In this document: in pieces, positions 29,306 to 38,184 of the stretch | How the letters are laid out: each line of letters opens with the position of its first letter | Numbering within the stretch: position 1 is the stretch's first letter | Source: Prevotella sp. | Lineage (GTDB): Bacteria; Bacteroidota; Bacteroidia; Bacteroidales; Muribaculaceae | Direction: 5' to 3' | Assembly: GCA_023662865.1 (NCBI GenBank) | Contig: JAMPIK010000007.1 | Span: 1 to 64,000, forward strand | Length of the DNA: 64,000 nucleotides | Position numbers and translations under genes: made by a program | Notes under the pieces: generated by a model | What the model was told of the DNA's origin: nothing | The model's database searches: none | Seen by the model: only the letters and a program-made list of their open reading frames with translations

Positions 29306-30649
29306 CTATTTGCCGAGTCCATAATAAGTAAACCCGGCGCTTTCAAGCTCCATGCGGTCGTAGATGTTGCGGCCGTCGAAGATAGCCGGTGCCGTCTGTG
29401 CGGAGTTCATTGCTTTGCGAACCACTCCCCATGAGGGCATTCGGAATTCTTTCCATTCGGTGACAAGCATTATGGCATCGGCATCAAGAGCCGCATCGTA
29501 AATATCCACGGCATATTCAATGTCATTGCCGATGCGGCGGCGACTTTCGTCCATGGCTACCGGGTCGTATGCCTTCACTTGTATGCCGGCCTCTTTCATC
29601 GCTTTTATAAGCTCCAATGAGGGTGCCTCGCGCATATCGTCTGTCTCCGGTTTGAAGGAGAGTCCCCAAAGAGCTACTCGCAACCCTTTCAGATTGTCGC
29701 CGAAGTGTTTCCTAAGCTTGTCGAACAAGATGAGTTTCTGACTCTTGTTCACCTCCTCGACTGCCCGGAGCACTCGCATATCATACCCGTATTGGCGAGC
29801 TGTCTTTATAATTGCCTTCACATCTTTCGGAAAACATGAGCCGCCGTATCCGCAGCCCGGATAAAGGAATTTTGTTCCGATTCGGGCATCCGAGCCGATA
29901 CCTTTTCGCACCATATTGACGTTTGCGCCGACAAGGTCGCACAGGTTGGCAATTTCGTTCATGAATGAAATGCGGGTGGCCAGCATGGCGTTGGCTGCAT
30001 ATTTAATCATCTCGGCTGAGGGAATGTCGGTGAAGAGAATGCGGTCCGACGACACGAGGAAAGGCCGATAGAGCTTTTGCATGAGCTTGCGCGCACGTTC
30101 GGAATCAACACCAACCACCACGCGGTCAGGGCTCATAAAGTCTTTGATTGCCGCTCCCTCTTTCAGGAATTCCGGATTGGACGCAATGTCAAAGTCAATA
30201 CTTCCGGGGGGGCCGGGGGCTATGCCTCGCTTGTCGAGCTCTTCCCAAATGGCATGTCTCACTTTCTCGGCTGTACCTACCGGCACGGTGCTTTTGGTCA
30301 CGACAAGTTTGTAGCTGTTCATGCAGCGGCCTATGGTGTGTGCCACATCAAGCACATAATGCAGGTCGGCGCTGCCGTCTTCGTCCGGCGGTGTACCAAC
30401 CGCGCTGAAAATCACCTCCACATCATCGATAATTTTCTCAAGCGAAGTTGTGAATTTCAGTCTTCCGGCCTTCACATTCTTCTCCACCAGCGCTTTGAGT
30501 CCCGGTTCATATATGGGAATAACTCCGGCACGAAGACTGTCTATTTTTGCTTTGTCTACATCAACGCATACCACATTGATGCCCATGTCGGCAAAACAAG
30601 TTCCGGTAACCAAGCCCACATATCCGGTGCCAACTATTGCTATATTCAT
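29306..30649 (-). CDS. ugd: UDP-glucose 6-dehydrogenase
   Basis: A 447-residue NAD-dependent four-electron oxidase making UDP-glucuronate. N-terminal Rossmann motif VGTGYVGLVTG at 6-16; STVPVGT near 120; the catalytic Cys in FLYPGCGYGGSCFPKD near 262; C-terminal UDP-binding domain with LWGLSFKPETDDMREAPS near 330. Length is normal. It supplies an acidic sugar precursor to the adjacent export machinery. Confidence 0.95.
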   Translation of the reverse strand: MNIAIVGTGYVGLVTGTCFADMGINVVCVDVDKAKIDSLRAGVIPIYEPGLKALVEKNVKAGRLKFTTSLEKIIDDVEVIFSAVGTPPDEDGSADLHYVLDVAHTIGRCMNSYKLVVTKSTVPVGTAEKVRHAIWEELDKRGIAPGPPGSIDFDIASNPEFLKEGAAIKDFMSPDRVVVGVDSERARKLMQKLYRPFLVSSDRILFTDIPSAEMIKYAANAMLATRISFMNEIANLCDLVGANVNMVRKGIGSDARIGTKFLYPGCGYGGSCFPKDVKAIIKTARQYGYDMRVLRAVEEVNKSQKLILFDKLRKHFGDNLKGLRVALWGLSFKPETDDMREAPSLELIKAMKEAGIQVKAYDPVAMDESRRRIGNDIEYAVDIYDAALDADAIMLVTEWKEFRMPSWGVVRKAMNSAQTAPAIFDGRNIYDRMELESAGFTYYGLGK

Positions 30650-30687
30650 CGTGAGTCTTTTTTAGAGTGTGGTGGTGAAACGAACTT

Positions 30688-33171
30688 TCAAGCTTCGTCG
30701 GGAGTATTGTTCAGCTCCTCTGATGCTCTGTGATCTCTTGCATCATCGTCCATAATGTAGTATCCTCGTGAGCCTTTTGTGGAGTAGCCGTAACGATGGT
30801 GATAATATGAGTTTTGAGGATTGACGCCATTCAGAATAATAGCCATGTGCGGCAACTTGTTCTCTTGATAAATAGTCTCCAAGTCATTAAGGTCGGACTT
30901 GTTGAAGAGGCCGGAGCGGACTATGAACAGTGTCAGATCGACTACTCTTGAAATAATCGAGGTGTCGGCCACCAGGTCGTATGGCGGACAGTCTATCACT
31001 ATATAATCATAGTGCTGACGCAGAGTGGCAATCATATCTTCAAATCGTTGGCTGAGTATAAGCTCTACCGGGTTGGGCGGTAATGCGCCTACGGGGAGCA
31101 AATCCACTCCGGTGTTGCGGTTGTTGGTGCGAATGATATGGCTCAAATCCGGGGTCATGCCGGTGAGGTAGGAGGAAACGCCTTGTGCCGGATTGCCTCC
31201 GAAGTGAGACATGGAAGCACGGCGCAAGTCCATGTCGATAACAAGCACTTTCTTGCCCTTGAGTTGCAGCGACTTGGCAAGATTAAGAGCAATGAATGTC
31301 TTACCGGAGCCGGGGTTGAATGAGGTGAGCATAATCACTTCGCAGCCGGTAGATGAATGGGAGAGAAAGTCCAGATTGGTGCGAAGCATGCGGAATGCCT
31401 CGTTCATATAGGAGCGAGAACGGTCGCGCACCACGAGTTTGAGCTCGCGGTCTGTCACTTTGCGCGAATTGGGATGCAGCAGGTGGCGCACAAAGCGTTT
31501 GAAGGTGCGACGTGTCGGGCTTATAGGCATCTCGCCGAGGAAAGGTATCGAGAGTGCAGACAAGTCACTTCGGCGGCTCACCTTGGTATTGAATTTGAGC
31601 ATCATGGCAATAATGCCGAACGGAATTGCCAAACCAACAATTAAACCGATGAGCAAATTGCGAATGAGTGCCTTGGAGATGGGCCCGTTGCCTTCCGCCG
31701 CGTGTATTACACGAATGTTGTTAACGTCTACCATTCGGCTCAGTTCGTTCTCTTCGCGCTTCTGAAGCAAGTATAGGTATAGGTTTTCCTTTACCTTCTG
31801 TTGGCGTTCGATTGAGAGAATTCTCTTTTCCTGTTCGGGCATAGAGCGCACCTTTCCGGTGAAATCGCTCTTGCGGCCTTGAGCACGGTTTACTTCAATC
31901 TGATAAGTGGAAATAATGTTGTTGAGCGAGGAGAGAATGAGTGCCCGGTTCTTTACCAAGTCAGAGTTCATTTGGGCGATTACCGGGTTGGCTTCCGTAC
32001 TGTTTTGTAGCAGTTGGTCGCGCTTCACCAACAGTTTGTTGTATTCTTGAATTTGCGACTCGACCGCGCCGTTGGTGCCGGTGTTTGCCGGGATAAGAGC
32101 ATCCGCGTTGCCGGAGTCGTTGATATAATCGCGGAGGTATTTGGCAATCTGGAGTTGAGTGTTGGCCTCAAAGGCGCGGTTGTCATATTCCATTGATTGT
32201 CCGTAGTAGGTAGTGGCGGCTGAGGAGGGATCCACTACCTGGCTCGAACTCTTTACCTGCGAGATGTCTGAATCAATGCCGTTCAGCTCTTTCTCGATAA
32301 CCGACAGTCGTTCGTTGATGAAACGAGAGGTGTTGGCCGAACTTCGTGTCTTTTCTTCAACCCAAAGGTCGCTGTACGCTTTTATCACGCCGTTTACCAC
32401 ATCAATGGCTCTTTGTTGTGAGACATCGTTGTAGGTTATCACGCCGATTGAATTGTATTGGTCTTTTCTAACTGTGGCAATACCGTCGGAGAGTTCGTTG
32501 GCCACACCTTTTACGGATCTTTTTGTTACATCGATAAATTCCGGGAAATTGTTGAAAGCGGCAGTGGCTGAAATGCTTAGAGTGCCAATCGGGGTTTCAA
32601 CTACGGTACCCGGGATAATGCGCAGCGGCTTGCTTTGTTTTTCCATGCCGTTCAGCATAAAGCGAGTGGCAATCAGGTCGCCGCCGCGAGTTTTGTGTAG
32701 TCGCATTGAGGCGGTGGTGTCCGGCTCAAGGTTCATGAAGTTTACGAGTACCGGGGCATTTCCGTACAAGTCGATAGAATGTCCGAAGCCTTCGGTAGTG
32801 TAGGTAGTGGCAAGGTTGAGTTTTTCCACTACGGAGACGAGCAGCTCCGGGGAGCGCATTACTTCCAACTCGTTGTTGATGTTGACGTTGCCGGAAGTGG
32901 CCACACCGTTTATGTTGGCGAGCTCTTTTAGAGCTGCTGATGCGTTTGCACTCTCTTCATCGCCGAAAAGGAGCATCACTTCCGCATCTGAACTGTACAC
33001 GATAGATTGACGCTTGTATACAAAGTAAGAAGCGCACATGCATATGGCTACAGAGAGTATGATCAAATATTTGGCGCGCCATGCAATCTTCATCATCTCA
33101 GAGATGTTGAAGGCGTTGGTGGCCGCTATCTCCGGTTTGGAATTGGACTCGGCTGTTTGTTCGTTTTTCAT
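30688..33171 (-). CDS. wzc: Polysaccharide co-polymerase / tyrosine autokinase (Wzc type)
   Basis: An 827-residue inner-membrane protein controlling exopolysaccharide chain length and export. First span about 33-50; a long periplasmic Wzz domain with helical arms (to about 500); second span about 505-526; then a cytosolic BY-kinase domain. The kinase has Walker A (NPGSGKTFIALN) near 620, Walker A' VIDMDLR near 643, and Walker B YIVIDCPPYD near 730. The C-terminus carries a Tyr cluster (about 785-806: YYHHRYGY...RGYYIMDD), the usual autophosphorylation site. The fused Wzz-kinase form is of proteobacterial rather than Firmicute type and is standard in Bacteroidetes. It is 25 bp after wza. Confidence 0.95.
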   Translation of the reverse strand: MKNEQTAESNSKPEIAATNAFNISEMMKIAWRAKYLIILSVAICMCASYFVYKRQSIVYSSDAEVMLLFGDEESANASAALKELANINGVATSGNVNINNELEVMRSPELLVSVVEKLNLATTYTTEGFGHSIDLYGNAPVLVNFMNLEPDTTASMRLHKTRGGDLIATRFMLNGMEKQSKPLRIIPGTVVETPIGTLSISATAAFNNFPEFIDVTKRSVKGVANELSDGIATVRKDQYNSIGVITYNDVSQQRAIDVVNGVIKAYSDLWVEEKTRSSANTSRFINERLSVIEKELNGIDSDISQVKSSSQVVDPSSAATTYYGQSMEYDNRAFEANTQLQIAKYLRDYINDSGNADALIPANTGTNGAVESQIQEYNKLLVKRDQLLQNSTEANPVIAQMNSDLVKNRALILSSLNNIISTYQIEVNRAQGRKSDFTGKVRSMPEQEKRILSIERQQKVKENLYLYLLQKREENELSRMVDVNNIRVIHAAEGNGPISKALIRNLLIGLIVGLAIPFGIIAMMLKFNTKVSRRSDLSALSIPFLGEMPISPTRRTFKRFVRHLLHPNSRKVTDRELKLVVRDRSRSYMNEAFRMLRTNLDFLSHSSTGCEVIMLTSFNPGSGKTFIALNLAKSLQLKGKKVLVIDMDLRRASMSHFGGNPAQGVSSYLTGMTPDLSHIIRTNNRNTGVDLLPVGALPPNPVELILSQRFEDMIATLRQHYDYIVIDCPPYDLVADTSIISRVVDLTLFIVRSGLFNKSDLNDLETIYQENKLPHMAIILNGVNPQNSYYHHRYGYSTKGSRGYYIMDDDARDHRASEELNNTPDEA

Positions 33172-33195
33172 TTTTTAAATTCGGGCGATTAGAGG

Positions 33196-34005
33196 TTATT
33201 TTGTAATGGCGATGATAATGCTTGTCATGGAGGCGAGGAAAGAGGCCAAGCCCATCCAAGTGCTCACTTGTCGCCATTGGTTTGTGTTCAGGTCGCGTTG
33301 TGCCGCTTTCACATCATTGGGGAGCACATAAATCAAGTCGTTCTGCTGAAGATAATATGCCGGGGAGTCGAAGAGAGAGCGGCTTGTGAGGTCTACTTTG
33401 TAAAGCTCGCGGCGTCCCCCTTTTTCGCGCACTACCAAGACTTCGCGTTCGGCTGTGATGTTGAGGTCTCCGGCATCTGCAATGGCCTGGAGTATAGTGT
33501 ATTTATCATCTCTGAAGTCGTAGTTGCCGGGACTGGCCACATCGCCGAGGATAGAAATTTTCGAGTTTTGAAAAGAGACAGACACGGAGAAATCTTTGAG
33601 CAAGCCCTCTTTGATGATGCGTTGTTTAATCATGTTTTCCAACTGGCGACGGTTAAGGCCGGCTACATGAAGAGTACCCAGTTGGGGGAATGTGATATTT
33701 CCCTGCTCGTCCACACGGTATCCGAGGTCTATTTTTTCGGTTTGACGTGTGTTGCTGGTTGAATTGAAGTCAGATGTAAGAGTACCCGGTTGCAAATTGA
33801 ACATGCCTCCGAGTTCGGGGTTTTTCGTTGAGATTATAATGCTGAGCAAGTCGTCCGGCTCAATTATGAGGCCGGAGTTTTCCATAGTAGCTTCAACGGT
33901 ATTGGGCATTAAATCTTGAATATATTGCACATCTTTTGTAGTAGTGCAGCTTGAAGCAGCCAACAGGAGCAGGCCTCCGCATATAAAACTATATCGAGCT
34001 TTCAT
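33196..34005 (-). CDS. wza: Polysaccharide export outer-membrane lipoprotein (Wza type)
   Basis: A 269-residue first gene of the operon. Lipoprotein signal ending LAASSC with Cys20. A poly-export domain (about 50-145: DDLLSIIISTKNPELG, YRVDEQGNITFPQLG) is followed by an SLBB domain (about 150-230: ILGDVASPGNYDF). The C-terminal hydrophobic segment (about 247-267) is where E. coli Wza has its outer-membrane helix. It pairs with Wzc to form the export channel. At 269 residues it is shorter than Wza (about 380) because it has fewer SLBB repeats, as in other Bacteroidetes. Confidence 0.93.
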   Translation of the reverse strand: MKARYSFICGGLLLLAASSCTTTKDVQYIQDLMPNTVEATMENSGLIIEPDDLLSIIISTKNPELGGMFNLQPGTLTSDFNSTSNTRQTEKIDLGYRVDEQGNITFPQLGTLHVAGLNRRQLENMIKQRIIKEGLLKDFSVSVSFQNSKISILGDVASPGNYDFRDDKYTILQAIADAGDLNITAEREVLVVREKGGRRELYKVDLTSRSLFDSPAYYLQQNDLIYVLPNDVKAAQRDLNTNQWRQVSTWMGLASFLASMTSIIIAITK

Positions 34006-34148
34006 TATCGAAAAAGTCGTGTAAGTACTTAAACTTCAGTTAGATAATACATATAAACAAAGACACTCGGCAGTACCCCCACGAGTGAAGTGAATGCCGT
34101 TAACATGTTTTTGCAGCGCAAAATTACAAAAAAATTGGAAATTTTAGC

Positions 34149-34156
34149 TAACTTTG
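34149..34156 (+). promoter_or_regulatory. Promoter -7 box for rpiB-folB
   Basis: TAACTTTG, exact TAnnTTTG, 23 bases before the rpiB ATG. No TTTG at the -33 distance. Confidence 0.55.
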
Positions 34157-34179
34157 CTCTATATTTTAAACACATCATT

Positions 34180-34626
34180 ATGAAAATTGCTTTTGCATCT
34201 GATCATGCCGGATACGCGCTGAAGAAACATATCAAGGCGTATGTAGAGAAAAAAGGGTATGATATTAAGGATTTCGGAACATATTCCGAGGAGAGTTGTG
34301 ATTATCCGGATTATGCACACCCGGCGGCATTGGCCGTTGAGAGCGGAGAGTGCGACTTCGGAATAGCCATGTGCGGAACGGGCAATGGCATACAGATGAC
34401 TCTGAACAAGCATCAGGGTATACGCGCGGCTCTGTGTTGGCAGCCCGCGTTGGCATCGTTGGCCAAGGAGCATAACAATGCAAATGTGTTGGTTCTGCCG
34501 GCACGTTTCATTACCGAAGAACTTGCTGAAGATGTGGTAAAAGCATATCTGGAGGCCAAGTTTGAAGGTGGCAGACATCAACGTCGAATAGACAAAATAC
34601 CTGTTGAAGGTTGTGAGTGTAAATGA
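34180..34626 (+). CDS. rpiB: Ribose-5-phosphate isomerase B
   Basis: A 148-residue enzyme that interconverts ribose-5-phosphate and ribulose-5-phosphate in the non-oxidative pentose pathway. SDHAGYALK at 7-15 and the catalytic Cys in MCGTGNGIQ near 66; DYPDYAHP near 43. The frame is open from 34090, but the -7 promoter box lies inside that extension, so the ATG at 34180 is the true start. folB begins four bases after its stop. Confidence 0.95.
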   Translation: MKIAFASDHAGYALKKHIKAYVEKKGYDIKDFGTYSEESCDYPDYAHPAALAVESGECDFGIAMCGTGNGIQMTLNKHQGIRAALCWQPALASLAKEHNNANVLVLPARFITEELAEDVVKAYLEAKFEGGRHQRRIDKIPVEGCECK

Positions 34627-34630
34627 TGAG

Positions 34631-34984
34631 ATGACAATCTCGCTCGAAGGGGTGCGCTTGTACGGTTATCATGGGGTAATGCCTCAGGAGCGCACCGTGG
34701 GGGCGGAATATGAGCTTGATGTTTTTCTGAGTCTTGCACCTGTAAATGGCTGTGAGTCAGACAGCATTGAGGATACTCTCTCGTATGCGGATTTGTATTC
34801 ACTTGTTCAAGAGGAGTTTGGCAAACCTCGCAATCTGCTTGAGAGCTTGACCGCCGCTATTGCCCGATGTGTATTGAACCGTTGGGAGGAAGTGAGAAGT
34901 GTCACGGTGAGAGTGTGCAAGGCGGCGCCACCCATACCGGCGTTTCGCGGCCGTGCATCTGTGACGTTGACCTTACACCGCTGA
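34631..34984 (+). CDS. folB: Dihydroneopterin aldolase
   Basis: A 117-residue enzyme of folate synthesis that splits dihydroneopterin to 6-hydroxymethyl-dihydropterin and glycolaldehyde. Signatures: YGYHGVMPQER near 12-22 with the conserved Glu, VDLFLS-like strand (LDVFLSL), LSYADLYSLV, LLESLT, and VRVCKAAPPIP near 95 with the catalytic Lys. I preferred the ATG at 34631 to the TTG at 34604 inside rpiB. Coupled to rpiB by 4 bp. Confidence 0.93.
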   Translation: MTISLEGVRLYGYHGVMPQERTVGAEYELDVFLSLAPVNGCESDSIEDTLSYADLYSLVQEEFGKPRNLLESLTAAIARCVLNRWEEVRSVTVRVCKAAPPIPAFRGRASVTLTLHR

Positions 34985-35023
34985 CAAACTATTTGCTGTC
35001 TGCAATGTTACAAGAATAGAATG

Positions 35024-35219
35024 TAAGTGGCTGCTCAATTTAAATTAATCTTTATGCCGAGCGAATTTTTGAGCAGATTTTGCAAGTTTAAGAGGGAGTT
35101 ATGCGATCATAACGACCGATGAAACTTGGCAAAATATGCCAAAATTCGCCGGAATTGTAATATTTGATTTATTTTGAGCGCAGCCACATAAAGTTTAATT
35201 TAAATTGAGTAGTCACTTA
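35024..35219. mobile_element. Long palindromic, MITE-like element (no transposase)
   Basis: About 196 bp bounded by inverted repeats. The left TAAGTGGCTGCTCAATTT continues to about 35048; the right end at 35195-35219 is its complement with two mismatches over 24 bp. Pairing resumes inward: CTTTATG with CATAAAG; GCGAATTTT with AAAATTCGC; ATTTTGCAAGTTT with AAACTTGGCAAAAT; and a central perfect GTTATG-CGAT-CATAAC hairpin. An unpaired block of about 35 nt lies on the right arm only. No coding sequence fits inside. It fits a non-autonomous element or a long structured RNA. The family is not recognised. Confidence 0.65.
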
Positions 35220-35221
35220 TG

Positions 35222-35248
35222 TGTCTGTCCGGTATAATCGGGCAGACA
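35222..35248 (+). promoter_or_regulatory. Hairpin upstream of ferritin
   Basis: 10-bp stem TGTCTGTCCG / CGGGCAGACA (one G-U pair) with a GTATAAT loop, between the palindromic element and the ferritin start. It could be a folB terminator remnant or a leader structure for ferritin. No T-run follows. Confidence 0.45.
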
Positions 35249-35273
35249 TGTGAAAATCCAGATTTTAAGAACT

Positions 35274-35795
35274 ATGATAAGCGAAAAACTTCATCAGGCA
35301 ATCAATGAGCAGATTAATGCTGAAATGTGGTCTGCGTATTTGTATTTGTCCATGTCCATGAATGCTGAAAGCATGGGACATAAGGGTGTGGCAAACTGGT
35401 TCTATATCCAGTATCGTGAGGAACTTGACCATGCCCGTATCTTCATGAATTATCTCAACGCACGCGATTGCAAGGTAGAGCTTAAGGCAATCGCCGAAGT
35501 GCCGACAACGTGGGATACCGTGCTTGATATGTTTGTTCAGACACTTGCCCATGAGCGCAAGGTTACTGCCATGATTAACAATCTTGCTGCCATTGCACAC
35601 GATGACCGCGACTTCGCCAGTTCAAACCGTTTCATCTGGTTCATCAACGAGCAGGTTGAAGAAGAAGAGACGGCACGTACAATGATTGATGCGTTCAAGG
35701 CTGTCGAGACAAACAAATACGGTATGTATATGCTCGACAAAGAGCTTGAGGCGCGTACTTATACCACTCCGGCACCTCTCGCCGCCGGCGAATAA
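35274..35795 (+). CDS. ftnA: Bacterial non-heme ferritin
   Basis: A 173-residue iron-storage protein forming a 24-mer shell that oxidises and stores iron. Every ferroxidase ligand of E. coli FtnA is found at the same number: Glu17, Glu50, His53, Glu94, Gln127, and the site-C residues Glu49, Glu126, Glu129, Glu130. The ATG at 35274 gives this exact register, which supports it over the GTG at 35250. It is preceded by a palindromic element and a hairpin that separate it from folB, and ends at a strong terminator. Confidence 0.96.
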   Translation: MISEKLHQAINEQINAEMWSAYLYLSMSMNAESMGHKGVANWFYIQYREELDHARIFMNYLNARDCKVELKAIAEVPTTWDTVLDMFVQTLAHERKVTAMINNLAAIAHDDRDFASSNRFIWFINEQVEEEETARTMIDAFKAVETNKYGMYMLDKELEARTYTTPAPLAAGE

Positions 35796-35816
35796 ATCAG
35801 CACTAATTCAGGAATT

Positions 35817-35859
35817 CTCCCCCGGACATACCGGCATCAGCCGAGTATGTCCGGGGGAG
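35817..35859. terminator. Bidirectional terminator after ferritin
   Basis: Perfect 14-bp stem CTCCCCCGGACATA with its complement (35817-35830 / 35846-35859) and a 15-nt loop, then TCGTATTTTT on the plus strand. It lies between converging genes. Confidence 0.8.
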
Positions 35860-35905
35860 TCGTATTTTTCGGGGTATTCGCCTGATGCGTCCCCGGGGAG
35901 TGTGC

Positions 35906-36547
35906 TTACCGGTGCGAGATGTGAGCGGCGAGACGCGAAATCAGGGTTACGAGCAGTCCTACAGCTATGGCAGAGACTAATGTGCCTTCATGTACTCCAT
36001 CCACTTGTCGGGCAAATAAGAATGAGGCAACCAAAGCCATGGCCACGAGTGCCAAATCAAATATTACTTTGATATTCCCGAATTTACGATTATAGCGCAA
36101 TGAAGCGTAGTTTACAAATCCTTCCGCGCTCATTTTTACTACATTAGGCTTAATCTCCATATATACTCCCGTGGCCTGCAATATGCAGCCGCAAATCAAT
36201 ATCACAACGCAATATACATATTCAGTAGGTTGAAGTCCGGACATCAGCCACATATTGAAGTCTATAAATAAGCCGAAAAGAACTGAAAAGGGTAACTGCA
36301 TTAGAATTTCAATTGTGTCTTTGCGGGTCATTCTGTCGCGTATAAACAAAAACTGACCGAATATCAAGAGTATATTAAGCAAAATGGTTGCCATGCCCAA
36401 TGTCAGGGGGGTATGAAGGCTTAAAACGTACGTAAAACTTGAAATGGGTGATGTGCCCAACGAAGCTTTGACAATCATAACCACTCCGAGGGTGAGGACA
36501 TATAGTCCGACAATAAATATTCCGTAACGCTCTAACGGTTTAGTCAT
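35906..36547 (-). CDS. YczE/YyaS/YitT-like membrane protein
   Basis: A 213-residue integral membrane protein with five or six helices (about 8-28, 48-70, 82-104, 110-130, 158-178, 188-206). The pattern RYGIFIVGLYVLTLGVVMIVKASLGTSPISS near the N-terminus is typical of the YczE/YitT-like family (DUF6198). Function and substrate are unknown. It lies after the nuo terminator on the same strand, so it should be transcribed on its own. Confidence 0.8.
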   Translation of the reverse strand: MTKPLERYGIFIVGLYVLTLGVVMIVKASLGTSPISSFTYVLSLHTPLTLGMATILLNILLIFGQFLFIRDRMTRKDTIEILMQLPFSVLFGLFIDFNMWLMSGLQPTEYVYCVVILICGCILQATGVYMEIKPNVVKMSAEGFVNYASLRYNRKFGNIKVIFDLALVAMALVASFLFARQVDGVHEGTLVSAIAVGLLVTLISRLAAHISHR

Positions 36548-36605
36548 TTAAAGTAAAGTTTTATATGTTGCGATATCGGCGCAAATGCCGATGTGCCATA
36601 AGAAA

Positions 36606-36635
36606 TGTGACTCCCCTTAAAAAAGGAGAGCCACA
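36606..36635 (-). terminator. Terminator of the nuo-atp cluster
   Basis: On the minus strand a 13-bp stem (36635-36623 with 36618-36606, three G-U pairs) closes a T4 loop and is followed by TTTCTT. It lies 46 bp after the nuoN stop and is the only strong terminator found between nuoA and this point. Confidence 0.75.
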
Positions 36636-36680
36636 CATGAATTATGAAACAATATCGAATTGTTATTGAAAGGCGTTGTC

Positions 36681-38162
36681 TCAGCCGATAAGGCCGAAGA
36701 AGCCGTTGGCTGTTGCCATGTCGCTTACACAGTAGATGTAACCGTAGATGCAACTTACAAGGCCGAGCAATACAATGCCGAGTGTGCATATCCACAAAGC
36801 AACTCTTTCATTGCAGGGACTCTTGAATGCGGCAATTTTGGGTTCGTTCGGACTAATCCACATTGCTTTGACCACGAGCAGGTAGTAGTAAAGCGAAATG
36901 ATAGTGTTAATCAAGGCTATCAATACGAGTATGTAAAGCGCAATGCTGCCTGACTCCAATGCACCGGTGAATATAAGTATCTTTGAGAAGAATCCGGCAA
37001 AAGGAGGTATACCGGCAAGGGAGAAGACTGCCAATGTCATGGCAAATGACAGCCAGGGGTTAGTCTTGTGCAGGCCTTTGTAGTCGTCCATGCTTACCAT
37101 GCCGGTTTTGTTCTCAATAGCTTGGATTACGCCGAAGACACCGAGGTTGGAGAATACATAGACGAGGATGTAGAATATCATGGAGGCCATGCCGATTGTG
37201 TTGGCAGCAATAATGCCGAGCATGATATAACCGGCTTGTGACACGGAGGAGAATGCCATAAATCGCTTCATATCGCGCTGGCGTATTGCGAACAAGTTGC
37301 CGACGGTAATAGTGAGTATAATGAGAGCATACATCATCCATTCCCAGATATCGGCATATACAGCGCCAAACACTTGGCAAAGCACTACAAGGAATGCAAA
37401 TGCGGCAGAGCCTTTGGAGATGACTGACAGATATGAGGTAACCGAAGTGGGTGCACCTTGATATACATCTGCTGTCCACAAATGGAACGGTACCAATGAG
37501 AGCTTGAAACCGAAGCCTGAGATTAAGAATGCCAGGGCTACAATAAGCAATGCGCTGTTTTCTCCGTTAAGCACTGACAGAGCTATATCTTCAAAATACA
37601 GTGAGCCGGTTGAGAGTGCGTAAACGAAGCTCAAACCCATCATCAGTATAGCGGAGGAGAAGACAGCTGTGAAGATATATTTGATAGCTGCTTCGTGGCT
37701 TTCATATTTGTTTTTGTTGAAGGCAACCATTGCGGCCAAAGGCAGTGAGGCGCTTTCCAAACCGATGATGAACAGCAGAAAGTGGCGTGCTGAAATCATC
37801 AGGTACATACCGAACAGAGTAACAAGCATAAGTTCGAAGAATTCACCTCTTCTTACAGCGGCTTGCTCCGAGTCAATCCATTTTACGGCTTGCAGGAACA
37901 CAATGAATGTACCGACATTCAAAATGGACTTCAAGCATGAGATTACGGGAGAGGTTTCGTACATTCCGGCAAATGCTTCACCGGTGCAGTTACAGAAGAA
38001 ACCATATACGGTTGCTGCTCCGAAAAGTACGATTGTGAGAGGAGTTACAATCTTACGCTGACTCTTACCGCAGAAAGTATCGAATAAGAAGACGATTAGG
38101 AACACTGCCAAAACAAGCAGCTCCATGCGCATCGTGAAAAAGTCTGAATAATTTATTTCCAT
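36681..38162 (-). CDS. nuoN: NADH-quinone oxidoreductase subunit N
   Basis: A 493-residue antiporter-like proton-pumping subunit of complex I, with about 14 membrane helices. Conserved GLESASLPLAAMVAF near 138 and the quinone-oxidoreductase motif FKLSLVPFHLWTADVYQGAPT near 244 with the helix-7 Lys/His. The ATG at 38162 (MEINYSDF) is favoured; an in-frame ATG at 38177 is possible. Last gene of the cluster, 22 bp after nuoM. Confidence 0.94.
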   Translation of the reverse strand: MEINYSDFFTMRMELLVLAVFLIVFLFDTFCGKSQRKIVTPLTIVLFGAATVYGFFCNCTGEAFAGMYETSPVISCLKSILNVGTFIVFLQAVKWIDSEQAAVRRGEFFELMLVTLFGMYLMISARHFLLFIIGLESASLPLAAMVAFNKNKYESHEAAIKYIFTAVFSSAILMMGLSFVYALSTGSLYFEDIALSVLNGENSALLIVALAFLISGFGFKLSLVPFHLWTADVYQGAPTSVTSYLSVISKGSAAFAFLVVLCQVFGAVYADIWEWMMYALIILTITVGNLFAIRQRDMKRFMAFSSVSQAGYIMLGIIAANTIGMASMIFYILVYVFSNLGVFGVIQAIENKTGMVSMDDYKGLHKTNPWLSFAMTLAVFSLAGIPPFAGFFSKILIFTGALESGSIALYILVLIALINTIISLYYYLLVVKAMWISPNEPKIAAFKSPCNERVALWICTLGIVLLGLVSCIYGYIYCVSDMATANGFFGLIG

Positions 38163-38184
38163 GTCTGTAATATTCAATACCGAT

